From Elusimicrobiota bacterium (GTDB taxonomy: Bacteria; Elusimicrobiota; Elusimicrobia; UBA1565; UBA9628): 32,254 nt of DNA. The stretch covers positions 1 to 32,254 of the forward strand of contig JACQWX010000019.1 in the NCBI GenBank assembly GCA_016209035.1. Reading direction: 5' to 3'. Positions 26,524 to 32,254 of this stretch are shown here, piece after piece; the first letter of the stretch is position 1; every line of letters begins with the position of its first letter. Under the pieces are notes generated by a model. That model saw nothing but the letters and a program-made list of their open reading frames with translations, was not told the DNA's origin and searched no databases. Made by a program: the position numbers and the translations under genes.

Positions 26524-26889
26524 ATGCACGAGCACGCTCTCATCCACAACATCGTCAAGGAGATCCTCACCCGCGAAAAGCTCCCGGCCGGAGCCAAGGT
26601 CCGGCAGGTCCGCATCCGCATCGGGCTCCTCGAGATGCACTCGGAGGCCGCGTTCCGGCAGGGGTTCGCGGTGGCCTGCCAGGACACCCCTCTGGCGGGC
26701 GCGGCCCTGGAACTCGACCTGGTCCTGCCCTCCCTCGAATGCCGAGCCTGCGGCCACAAGAGGCCCTGCAAGGAAGGGGAGGTGGACCCGCATGACGCCA
26801 TGCCGGTCATGGAATGCCCCGCCTGCAAGGAGCTGGCCACGGTCCGCGGCGGCAGGGGCGTGACCGAGATACGGCTGACGCTCGACTAG
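26524..26889 (+). CDS. hypA: HypA, nickel insertion protein
   Basis: A 121-residue HypA/HybF. It delivers nickel to the large subunit of [NiFe]-hydrogenase together with HypB. The nickel-binding start MHEHAL (His2), the typical VRIRIGLLEMHSEAAFRQGF and a zinc domain CRACG...CPAC are intact. The ATG at 26524 is fixed by the mandatory Met-His-Glu start. It follows the broken gamma-subunit gene by 26 bases and converges with a receiver gene, 10 bases away. With hypD and hypX at the start of the window, this implies a hydrogenase elsewhere in the genome or a recently lost one. Confidence 0.95.
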   Translation: MHEHALIHNIVKEILTREKLPAGAKVRQVRIRIGLLEMHSEAAFRQGFAVACQDTPLAGAALELDLVLPSLECRACGHKRPCKEGEVDPHDAMPVMECPACKELATVRGGRGVTEIRLTLD

Positions 26890-26899
26890 GAGCGCCTGC

Positions 26900-27232
26900 C
26901 TAGGTTCTGTCAGCCCCTCTCAGCAGCCCGGCCACCGTCTTCAGCAGCACTTTGGCGTCCACGGGCTTCTCCAGGAAGTCGTCGGCGGGGGTGAACACGG
27001 CCTGGTGAGGCGGCTTGGGGAAGGCGAACCCCTTCTGGGAGCGCATGTCCGTGAGCGTCAGGATGGGGACCTCGGCGAAGGCGGCGTGAGACGGCTTGGT
27101 GCGCATGGACTGCGCGAAGGAGAACCCCTCGGCGCGGTGGAACTCGTAGCCGCGGCTCTCCAGGATGAGCTGGATGCCGCGGCTGAAGTCATCGTCGTCA
27201 TCCACCATCAGGATGCGGGGCGCTCGTTCCAT
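26900..27232 (-). CDS. Receiver-like protein with the phosphorylation segment deleted
   Basis: Short CheY-like protein, about 110 residues. The start RILMVDDDDDFSRGIQLILESRGYE is a normal receiver beta1-alpha1 with the acidic pair, and the end VPILTLTDM...DDFLEKPVDAKVLLKTV has the beta4 Thr region and the conserved Lys. Between RAE and GFSFAQSMR, however, about 28 residues that should include beta3 and the acceptor Asp (normally DLVILDVMMP) are absent, without breaking the frame. Phosphorylation is therefore not expected. Start choice: ATG 27232 is favoured because a promoter (27245-27273) would begin transcription only a few bases upstream; 27244 and 27256 are in-frame alternatives. It may be a decaying gene or a phosphorylation-independent adaptor. 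Confidence 0.7.
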   Translation of the reverse strand: MERAPRILMVDDDDDFSRGIQLILESRGYEFHRAEGFSFAQSMRTKPSHAAFAEVPILTLTDMRSQKGFAFPKPPHQAVFTPADDFLEKPVDAKVLLKTVAGLLRGADRT

Positions 27233-27244
27233 GGCTGGAGCCAT

Positions 27245-27273
27245 AGTGTAGCGCATCGCCGTTCCGCGGGCAA
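27245..27273 (-). promoter_or_regulatory. Promoter for the minus-strand receiver; near-leaderless
   Basis: On the minus strand TTGCCC (27268-27273), exactly 17 bases, TACACT (27245-27250). The expected start would fall about seven bases on, just before ATG 27232, so the transcript would have almost no leader; no ribosome-binding site is visible. Confidence 0.45.
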
Positions 27274-27307
27274 GAGCCCCGCAAGATCAAGATCGTCCGG
27301 TCCATTA

Positions 27308-27324
27308 TGGTACAATCGGTACCA
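27308..27324 (+). promoter_or_regulatory. Extended -10 with palindrome before the receiver gene
   Basis: TGGTACAAT is an extended -10 (TG-N-TACAAT, 27308-27316). The same bases form the left arm of a perfect inverted repeat TGGTAC-AATCG-GTACCA. A protein bound there would block transcription, so it is a candidate operator. Confidence 0.4.
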
Positions 27325-27341
27325 GGGGAGGCTGACATCGG

Positions 27342-27749
27342 ATGGCTCGCATCCTGGTCGTGGACGACGAGAAGGAAGTCGTCTACATCATCAGGTTCGT
27401 CCTCGAGAAGGCGGGCTACACCGTCTGGACCGCCGGGAACGGGGTCGAGGCCCTGGCCGTGCTGGGCATCGACCCGCCCAACCCGGACGCGGCCGTCCCG
27501 GACCTCGTGTTCCTCGACGTCATGATGCCCGTGATGGACGGCCATACCGCGAGCGTGCGCATGCGCGACGACAAGCGCACGGCCGGCCTGCCCATCATCG
27601 TGGAGACTGCCTACGGCGACATGCTGCACCTCTTCGAAGGCGCCCCGAACGTGGTAGGCTTCCTGCAGAAGCCCTTCAACCCGAGGCAGATCAATGAGCA
27701 GGTCGAGAAGGTCCTTTCCCGGACCAAGCCCCGGGCAATTACCCCTTGA
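27342..27749 (+). CDS. Stand-alone receiver (CheY-like response regulator)
   Basis: A 135-residue single-domain response regulator. Intact features are ILVVDDEKEV (acidic pocket), PDLVFLDVMMPVMDG with the acceptor Asp, LPIIVETAYGD with the Thr switch position, and GFLQKPFNP with the conserved Lys. No output domain follows, so it would act through protein contacts or phosphorelay. GGGGAG lies 11 bases before ATG 27342, slightly far. It is divergent from the phosphosite-deleted receiver, with about 110 bases between the starts. Its kinase is unknown; the GAF kinase at 13133 is one of several candidates. Confidence 0.92.
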   Translation: MARILVVDDEKEVVYIIRFVLEKAGYTVWTAGNGVEALAVLGIDPPNPDAAVPDLVFLDVMMPVMDGHTASVRMRDDKRTAGLPIIVETAYGDMLHLFEGAPNVVGFLQKPFNPRQINEQVEKVLSRTKPRAITP

Positions 27750-27787
27750 AATACGAGTAAGGGCCTGCTATATATAGTCAGGCCCTT
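27746..27787 (+). promoter_or_regulatory. Promoter embedded in a 9-bp-stem hairpin before pilB
   Basis: TTGAAA (27746-27751, overlapping the receiver stop), 17 bases, TATATA (27769-27774). The -10 lies in the loop of a strong inverted repeat: AAGGGCCTG (27759-27767) and CAGGCCCTT (27779-27787), whose loop CTATATATAGT is itself self-complementary. It could serve as terminator of the receiver transcript, operator for the next gene, or both. No T run follows the stem, so a classical terminator is less likely. Confidence 0.45.
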
Positions 27788-27871
27788 GAGTGAGCCTCGG
27801 TTCTCCCCAACCTTCCGGAGTCTGCGCCGGGCCGGAAGCCCCATGAACCGGGGAGGGGCCGGAACATCGGC

Positions 27872-29569
27872 ATGCCCAAGACGGCGCTAGACATCCTGTC
27901 GAGCCTTCTCGTCAAGGCCAACATCATGACCCTCGACGAAATCTCCCATGCTTTCCATACCCAGGAGGAGCCGGACGACACCCTGGACGCCACGCTCGTC
28001 AAGAAGGGCATCATCCGAAAGAACACCCTGCTTAGCCTCCTGGCCGAGCACTATGGCGTCACGTTCATCGCCGAGGTCGAGAAAGTCGACCTCCAGATTC
28101 TCAAAATGGTTCCCGAGCACATCATCGAGGGCTACCAGGTCATTCCCATCCATTTCGAGGAAGGGACCCTGACCCTGGCCATGACCGCGCCGGACGACCT
28201 TCGCGCCATCGACCGCATCAGGGCGCTGACGGGGCTCTCCATCAAGCCCGTGGGCATCCTGGAGGGAGGATTCAGGAAATTCTACTCGAAGTACTTCGAG
28301 GACACCGCACTCTCCCAGATACTCAAGGAAGTCGAGATCCATCAGCGCGAGCTGGAGCTCCAGACGACGGCCCCAACCGATGCCGAGAAGACCCAGCCGA
28401 TGGCGAAGCTCGTGGATTCCATCCTCCTTCAGGCCGTCCGGAGACGCGCCTCGGACGTCCACATCGAGCCCCAGGAGACGTTCGCGCTCCTGCGCTTGAG
28501 GATTGACGGGGTCCTCAAGTCGATCCAGGTGCTGCCCAAGCCGGTGCTTGCCGGCCTCGTCAACCGGATCAAGGTCCTGGCGAGTTTGGACATCACGGAG
28601 CGCCGCGTGCCCCAGGACGGACAGTTCAAGTGCTCCATGGAGGCCCACGAGGTCGACGTCAGGGTCTCCGTCATCCCCAGCCATTACGGGGAGAAGGTCG
28701 CCATGCGCGTGCTCGACCGGCGGAGCTTCCTGATGAACATGGATCTCCTGGGCATGCCGCCGGAAATCCAGAGCCTCGTCGAGGCGACCGTTTCCAGGCC
28801 CAACGGGCTGGCCTTGGTGACGGGCCCCACGGGGAGCGGCAAGACCACCACGCTCTACGCCATCATCCAGCGCCTGAGGTCCCCGCAGCTCAACATCATG
28901 ACGCTCGAGGACCCCATCGAATACGAGCTTCTGGCGGGCTCCCGCAGGGAGGGCGGGATCACCCAGGTGCAGATCAACACCAAGGTGGGGCTCACCTTCG
29001 CCGTGGGCCTGCGCTCCGCGCTCAGGCAGGACCCCGACGTCATCTTTGTCGGCGAGATACGCGACAAGGAGACCGCGGAGATCGCCATCTCGGCGTCCTT
29101 GACAGGTCACTTGGTGCTGTCGAGCCTCCATACCAACGGCGCGGTGCAGACCGTCGCCCGCCTCATCGACATGGGGGTCGAGCCCTATCTCGTGGGATGC
29201 TCGCTCAGGGCCGTGCTGGCCCAGAGGCTAGTCAGGGTCCTTTGCCACCAGTGCAAACTCCCGTACACCCCGCCCCAGGACGTCCTCAAGAGGCTCGATC
29301 TCAAGATAGAAGCGGGACAGACCCTTTTCAAGCCCAACGGCTGCGGCTCGTGCGCCCAGCAGGGCTACTGGGGCAGGACCGGGGTCTACGAGATCCTAGC
29401 GCTCAATAACGACTTGGTCGGCATGATCATGGAGAAAAGGTCCAACGCCGACATCATGGCAACCGCCCGGCAGTCGGGATTCAAGACCCTCAAGGAGCAC
29501 GGCATGGACCTCGCCGCGCAGGGGCTCACGAGCATCGAAGAGGTGCTCCGGGTCCTGCCGAACGTCTAG
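27872..29569 (+). CDS. pilB: Type IV pilus / type II secretion assembly ATPase (PilB/GspE)
   Basis: A 565-residue hexameric ATPase that powers pilin or pseudopilin assembly at the inner face of the cytoplasmic membrane. The N-terminal MshEN/GspE-N-like region (about 1-150) is followed by the N2 domain with RRRASDVHIEPQ. The ATPase core has Walker A GPTGSGKTTTLYA, Asp box LEDPIEYE, atypical Walker B VIFVGEIRDKETAEIA and His box TGHLVLSSLHTNGA, and a zinc site CHQCK...CGSC lies near the C-terminus. No pilin, PilC or PilT gene is adjacent, so it is an orphan locus and PilB versus GspE cannot be settled. ATG 27872 is used; GGGGAGGGG upstream is rather distant. Confidence 0.93.
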   Translation: MPKTALDILSSLLVKANIMTLDEISHAFHTQEEPDDTLDATLVKKGIIRKNTLLSLLAEHYGVTFIAEVEKVDLQILKMVPEHIIEGYQVIPIHFEEGTLTLAMTAPDDLRAIDRIRALTGLSIKPVGILEGGFRKFYSKYFEDTALSQILKEVEIHQRELELQTTAPTDAEKTQPMAKLVDSILLQAVRRRASDVHIEPQETFALLRLRIDGVLKSIQVLPKPVLAGLVNRIKVLASLDITERRVPQDGQFKCSMEAHEVDVRVSVIPSHYGEKVAMRVLDRRSFLMNMDLLGMPPEIQSLVEATVSRPNGLALVTGPTGSGKTTTLYAIIQRLRSPQLNIMTLEDPIEYELLAGSRREGGITQVQINTKVGLTFAVGLRSALRQDPDVIFVGEIRDKETAEIAISASLTGHLVLSSLHTNGAVQTVARLIDMGVEPYLVGCSLRAVLAQRLVRVLCHQCKLPYTPPQDVLKRLDLKIEAGQTLFKPNGCGSCAQQGYWGRTGVYEILALNNDLVGMIMEKRSNADIMATARQSGFKTLKEHGMDLAAQGLTSIEEVLRVLPNV

Positions 29570-29630
29570 CGCGCAAAATCCCCGTCCGCATCGAAACAAG
29601 CTGCTTCCGTCCGGTTCTCAGGGCTGCTCA

Positions 29631-29641
29631 GGTATGATACC
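29631..29641 (+). promoter_or_regulatory. Palindrome GGTATGATACC with -10-like TATGAT
   Basis: A perfect 11-base palindrome containing TATGAT (29633-29638), 64 bases before the glycosyltransferase start. A -35 is not clear. It resembles the GGTAC-type palindrome before the receiver gene at 27308. The remainder of 29570-29704 shows no gene. Confidence 0.35.
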
Positions 29642-29704
29642 ATTAAGGTCGGAGGTGGGCTTGAGCATTCCGGCCAGCCGAAAGACTCACGATAATCTCT
29701 CTTT

Positions 29705-31687
29705 ATGTTACATCCGGTCGCTTATGCGTCTTACAGGATCCTGTCGTCGAAGGGGCTCGTCCTTTCGATCCTCGTCGTCTCGGTCGCCGGCGGGGCCTTC
29801 GCGCGGTTCACCAAAGCGGCCACGGCCGAGTCCTTCCATGGGCAGAACTACTACTCCCTGGGACTCAACCTCAAGAAGGAAGCCGTCCTGGCCTACCCCT
29901 CCAAACCCACGGAGCCGACGGCCTACCGAGGGCCCCTCTATCCCGTCGTGATCGCCGCCCTGCTCCCCGAAGGCGAGAACCCCTTCCCTCGCCGCGTCCT
30001 GTATGCCCAAGCCTTGCTGGGCTCGCTGGCCATCCTCGCCGTCTACGCGCTGGGATCCGGGGTCCACGGCCCTCTGACCGGGGCGCTGGCCGCGGCGTGG
30101 TACGCGGCCGACCCCCGGCAGATCCTCCATGCCGGCTCGCTCGACATCGAGCACTTCTACTCCCTCCTCATCCTCGGGGTGGCCTGCGGCCTCGTCGAGT
30201 GGTGGCGCAAGGGCGACCGGGGCTCGTCCTGGCGCCTGGGGCTCCTGATCGGCTTCTCCCTGCTGTGCCGTTCCCCGCTCGTCTTCTTCCCTGTCCTGGC
30301 CTGCGTAGCCGTGGTCATCCGGCGCACGGCCTCCGGGGAGGCCCTCCCCCTGCGCGGCCTGCCCGCGCCCGGCGTTTCTGGCGCGGGCGTGCCGCCTCCG
30401 CTGGCCACGGGAAGCGGCCTGCGCGGCACCCTGGCGCCGGTCCTCCTGGGCGCGGCGCTCCCCCTGCTGCCATGGGCGGCGAGGAACGCCGCGCATTTCC
30501 GGGAGTTCATCCCGCTCGAGCGGCACGCCGGAGTCTGCAACCTCTACACCGCGTCCCAGGGCATGATCGAGACCTGGCTCCCGAGCGAAGCCTACGCGCT
30601 CCTCGCGCTGGAGGACCGCACGGTCTCCGCGATGAGCATGGAGGAGAAGAACCGCGCCCTGCGCGAGGCCGCGCTGGCCAGGATCCTTCGGGACCCCATC
30701 GGTTACCTTTGGTCCACGATGAGGAGGCTGAGCCGGTACCTCAGGTTCCATCCCAACCTCTGGGCCATGGCCCTGGCCGCCTTCTGTTTCCTTGGGCAGA
30801 CTCCGCTGGCCGCGCCCCTGCTGGGGCTGGCGGCCTATCTGCTGGCCATCCATTCGTGCCTGTCCGTGGAGGAGCGCTATCTGGCGCCCGTGATGCCGGT
30901 GCTCTTCGTCCTGGCCTCCTCGGCCGCGGTGTCCTGCGTCCAAGCGCTCGTCCGCCTCCTCCTCCCGGAGGCGGGACCTGGCCATCCAATGTCCTGGAAG
31001 GCCAGGGGCTCCGTCCCATTCCCATCTCTTCCAGGAAGGGACTGTCCCGCAAGGCGGGACGCCCTCGACCGCGCGCCGGCGGCCAACGCCATCCCCGAAG
31101 CGCCGCCGGCACGCTCGGGATTCGCCCTTGACCGCGCCGTCCTGGCTTCGGTCGGCGTCTTCTCCGCGGCGAGCGCGGTCTGCGTCTTCTACCTCGCCTC
31201 CGAGGTCCACCGGACCGGCATCGGCGGGCGGGCCTTGGGCGGGACCAACGTCGAGGTGGTCTTCCCTGCCCCGATCATGGGCCCTTCCGCGGCCCAGGTC
31301 GCGGTCTTCCATAACGACCGCGGCATCCAGCGTTTCCTGCGGGGCGACACCGCCGGCGCGGCCGCGGACCTCGGGACTGCGGCGGTCCTGTTTCCCGGTT
31401 ATGCCGAGCCCCGGCTGAGCCTCGCGGCGATCCTCTCGCGCCAGGGGCGCCATGCCGAGGCCCTGCGCATCTGCGAGCAAGCCCTGCGTCTCACTGAGCC
31501 GCCCTCCGACGACGACTTCCTCGATATGGCGGGCCATGACTACGGCAGGAACCGACTGGCGCTCTACGCGTCCGCCTTCGACTGCTGCGCCTCCGAACTC
31601 GATGCCCTAGGCCGCAAGAAGAAGGCCCGGGCCATGTCCATGGCGGCTGTTCGGGTGCGCGTCCGCGTGGCGGAATCGCTGCGCTGA
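29705..31687 (+). CDS. Membrane glycosyltransferase (GT-C/PMT-like) with C-terminal TPR-like region
   Basis: A 660-residue polytopic membrane protein. A first hydrophobic helix (GLVLSILVVSVAGGAFA) precedes a loop with Asn-Tyr-Tyr and EPTAYRGPLYPVVIA, then many helices, as in ArnT/dolichyl-phosphate-mannose transferase-like proteins that use lipid-linked sugars on the outer face of the membrane. A final helix (about VLASVGVFSAASAVCVFYLA) is followed by a soluble tail with TPR-like helices (GIQRFLRGDTAGAAADL, EPRLSLAAILSRQGRHAEAL). A hydrophilic, repeat-containing loop is inserted near residues 420-475. No ribosome-binding site precedes ATG 29705. The sugar and acceptor are unknown. Confidence 0.75.
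   Translation: MLHPVAYASYRILSSKGLVLSILVVSVAGGAFARFTKAATAESFHGQNYYSLGLNLKKEAVLAYPSKPTEPTAYRGPLYPVVIAALLPEGENPFPRRVLYAQALLGSLAILAVYALGSGVHGPLTGALAAAWYAADPRQILHAGSLDIEHFYSLLILGVACGLVEWWRKGDRGSSWRLGLLIGFSLLCRSPLVFFPVLACVAVVIRRTASGEALPLRGLPAPGVSGAGVPPPLATGSGLRGTLAPVLLGAALPLLPWAARNAAHFREFIPLERHAGVCNLYTASQGMIETWLPSEAYALLALEDRTVSAMSMEEKNRALREAALARILRDPIGYLWSTMRRLSRYLRFHPNLWAMALAAFCFLGQTPLAAPLLGLAAYLLAIHSCLSVEERYLAPVMPVLFVLASSAAVSCVQALVRLLLPEAGPGHPMSWKARGSVPFPSLPGRDCPARRDALDRAPAANAIPEAPPARSGFALDRAVLASVGVFSAASAVCVFYLASEVHRTGIGGRALGGTNVEVVFPAPIMGPSAAQVAVFHNDRGIQRFLRGDTAGAAADLGTAAVLFPGYAEPRLSLAAILSRQGRHAEALRICEQALRLTEPPSDDDFLDMAGHDYGRNRLALYASAFDCCASELDALGRKKKARAMSMAAVRVRVRVAESLR
30970..31060 (+). repeat. 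Hairpin-rich short element inside the glycosyltransferase gene
   Basis: GGCGGGAC occurs at 30970-30977 and again at 31053-31060. Between them lie an inverted pair CCTGGCC (30977-30983)/GGCCAGG (31000-31006) and, at the right edge, GTCCCGC-AAG-GCGGGAC (31044-31060). The frame is kept open through it and encodes a low-complexity, Pro/Arg-rich loop. This is the look of a small mobile or REP-like repeat tolerated in coding DNA. Confidence 0.35.
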
Positions 31688-31696
31688 CGCCATCGA

Positions 31697-32086
31697 CTAC
31701 GCCGGCCCGATCATCTTCGCCACGGCCTCGTCGAGCTTCTTGAACATGGAGTCCATCTTGTGCAGGAGCACGATGCCGGGCGCTTTGGGGGCCATCTCCC
31801 GGGCCTTGTCCATCGGGATGCCGGTCAGGAAGATGACGGGCGTCGACCGAGTGATCGTCGAAGAGCGCAGGCGCGAGTATGCGCACGCCCCGCCGGCCGC
31901 GGGCATCACCAGGTCCGTGATGATGAGGTCGGGCTTGAGGTTCGGGGCCATGATTCCCAGCTGCAGCCCGTCCGGGGCGGAATGCACCTGGTAGCCCAGC
32001 TTGCGGTAGTGCTCCACGAGGAGCTGGAGCACCGCCGGGTCGTCGTCGGCGATCAGGATGCTCTTGGCCGGATTGGCGTCAGGCAT
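31697..32086 (-). CDS. Stand-alone receiver (response regulator)
   Basis: A 129-residue single-domain receiver. ILIADDDPAVL gives the acidic pocket, PDLIITDLVMPAAGG the acceptor Asp, VIFLTGIPMD the Thr switch region and VLLHKMD the conserved Lys. It lacks an output domain. Its stop is ten bases from the convergent glycosyltransferase stop. Upstream on the same strand a gene ends 27 bases before its start, so the two may be co-transcribed. No ribosome-binding site is visible; an inverted repeat covers the start codon region. Confidence 0.9.
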   Translation of the reverse strand: MPDANPAKSILIADDDPAVLQLLVEHYRKLGYQVHSAPDGLQLGIMAPNLKPDLIITDLVMPAAGGACAYSRLRSSTITRSTPVIFLTGIPMDKAREMAPKAPGIVLLHKMDSMFKKLDEAVAKMIGPA

Positions 32087-32102
32087 TGCGCTATTTGCGC
32101 AA
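32086..32102 (-). promoter_or_regulatory. Inverted repeat at the receiver start codon
   Basis: TTGCGC (32086-32091) and GCGCAA (32097-32102) flank five bases directly at the ATG of the minus-strand receiver. Folded in mRNA it would cover the region where a ribosome-binding site should be; as DNA it could be an operator. Confidence 0.3.
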
Positions 32103-32113
32103 CTCTGACACCA

Positions 32114-32254
32114 TCAGGAGTTCCTGTACTGCTGGAAGATCCTCGCCAGGATGAGGACCTCCGGATGGGCGTGCGCGAGCTTGGGCAGGACCACGCGCAC
32201 GGTGTCGCGGTACCGGGCAAGCTTCTCCCTCATGGTCTTCAAGGTCTTCGCCTC
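32114..32254 (-). CDS. C-terminal end of an unidentified protein (partial)
   Basis: The last 46 codons of a minus-strand gene that begins beyond the window end. The visible sequence, MREKLARYRDTVRVVLPKLA then HPEVLILARIFQQYRNS and TGA, is amphipathic helix with a short Pro break. Too little is present to assign a family; codon use matches the neighbours and the frame leads into the receiver gene, so it is probably the first gene of a shared transcript. Confidence 0.6.
   Translation of the reverse strand, partial: EAKTLKTMREKLARYRDTVRVVLPKLAHAHPEVLILARIFQQYRNS

Overview
The window is GC-rich bacterial DNA with dense, mostly co-directional genes. An N-terminally signalled beta-barrel-like protein and a type IV pilus/type II secretion ATPase point to a Gram-negative cell. 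The redox gene content (NiFe hydrogenase maturation, a tungsten/molybdenum aldehyde oxidoreductase, NuoEFG-like proteins and an NfnAB transhydrogenase) points to an anaerobe or microaerobe. The style (GAF kinase with zinc ribbons, many stand-alone receivers, TPR glycosyltransferase) resembles Elusimicrobiota or a similar uncultured phylum. That placement is an inference with low confidence; there is no rRNA or other phylogenetic marker here.

Layout. 171-4657: hypD, hypX and a HoxA/HupR-like NtrC-family regulator, the hypX-hoxA order known from Ralstonia hydrogenase operons. The regulator has glycine where the phospho-accepting aspartate should be. 4579-8985: an accessory segment of lower GC flanked by two identical 111-bp direct repeats. 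It carries an SSB, a giant protein with two complete SF1 helicase engines in one chain (Upf1/Dna2-like, then UvrD-like), a 33-codon ORF and a 19-residue stub of a RecQ-like helicase cut exactly at the right repeat. 8983-13097: TPR protein, class I fumarase, sirtuin deacylase and an exported barrel-like protein. 13133-14656 (minus): GAF histidine kinase with N-terminal zinc ribbons.

14803-24267: the energy block, made up of a W/Mo aldehyde:ferredoxin oxidoreductase, then NuoE-, NuoF- and NuoG-like subunits and NfnA/NfnB with stop/start overlaps or tiny gaps. The aor and nuoE leaders are near-duplicates of each other, including the promoter, a GCGGCCGC block and a small hairpin over the AGAGGG ribosome-binding sequence. 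A related promoter lies inside the 111-bp repeat. Together these suggest co-regulated handling of ferredoxin, NADH and NADPH. Isocitrate dehydrogenase (minus, 24282-25649) supplies NADPH and carries an unusual four-cysteine insert.

25656-26889: a decayed zone with a frameshifted, truncated NiFe-hydrogenase gamma/FNR-like subunit, followed by intact hypA. A second relic (GltD/NfnB-type) sits behind aor. 26900-32254: three small receiver proteins, one with its phosphorylation segment deleted, a PilB/GspE ATPase, a membrane glycosyltransferase with a C-terminal TPR region and the end of an unidentified minus-strand gene.

The most novel candidate is the SSB plus double-SF1-helicase module between long direct repeats. 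The main caution is that a 111-bp exact repeat with a gene cut precisely at its edge could also be an assembly chimera.
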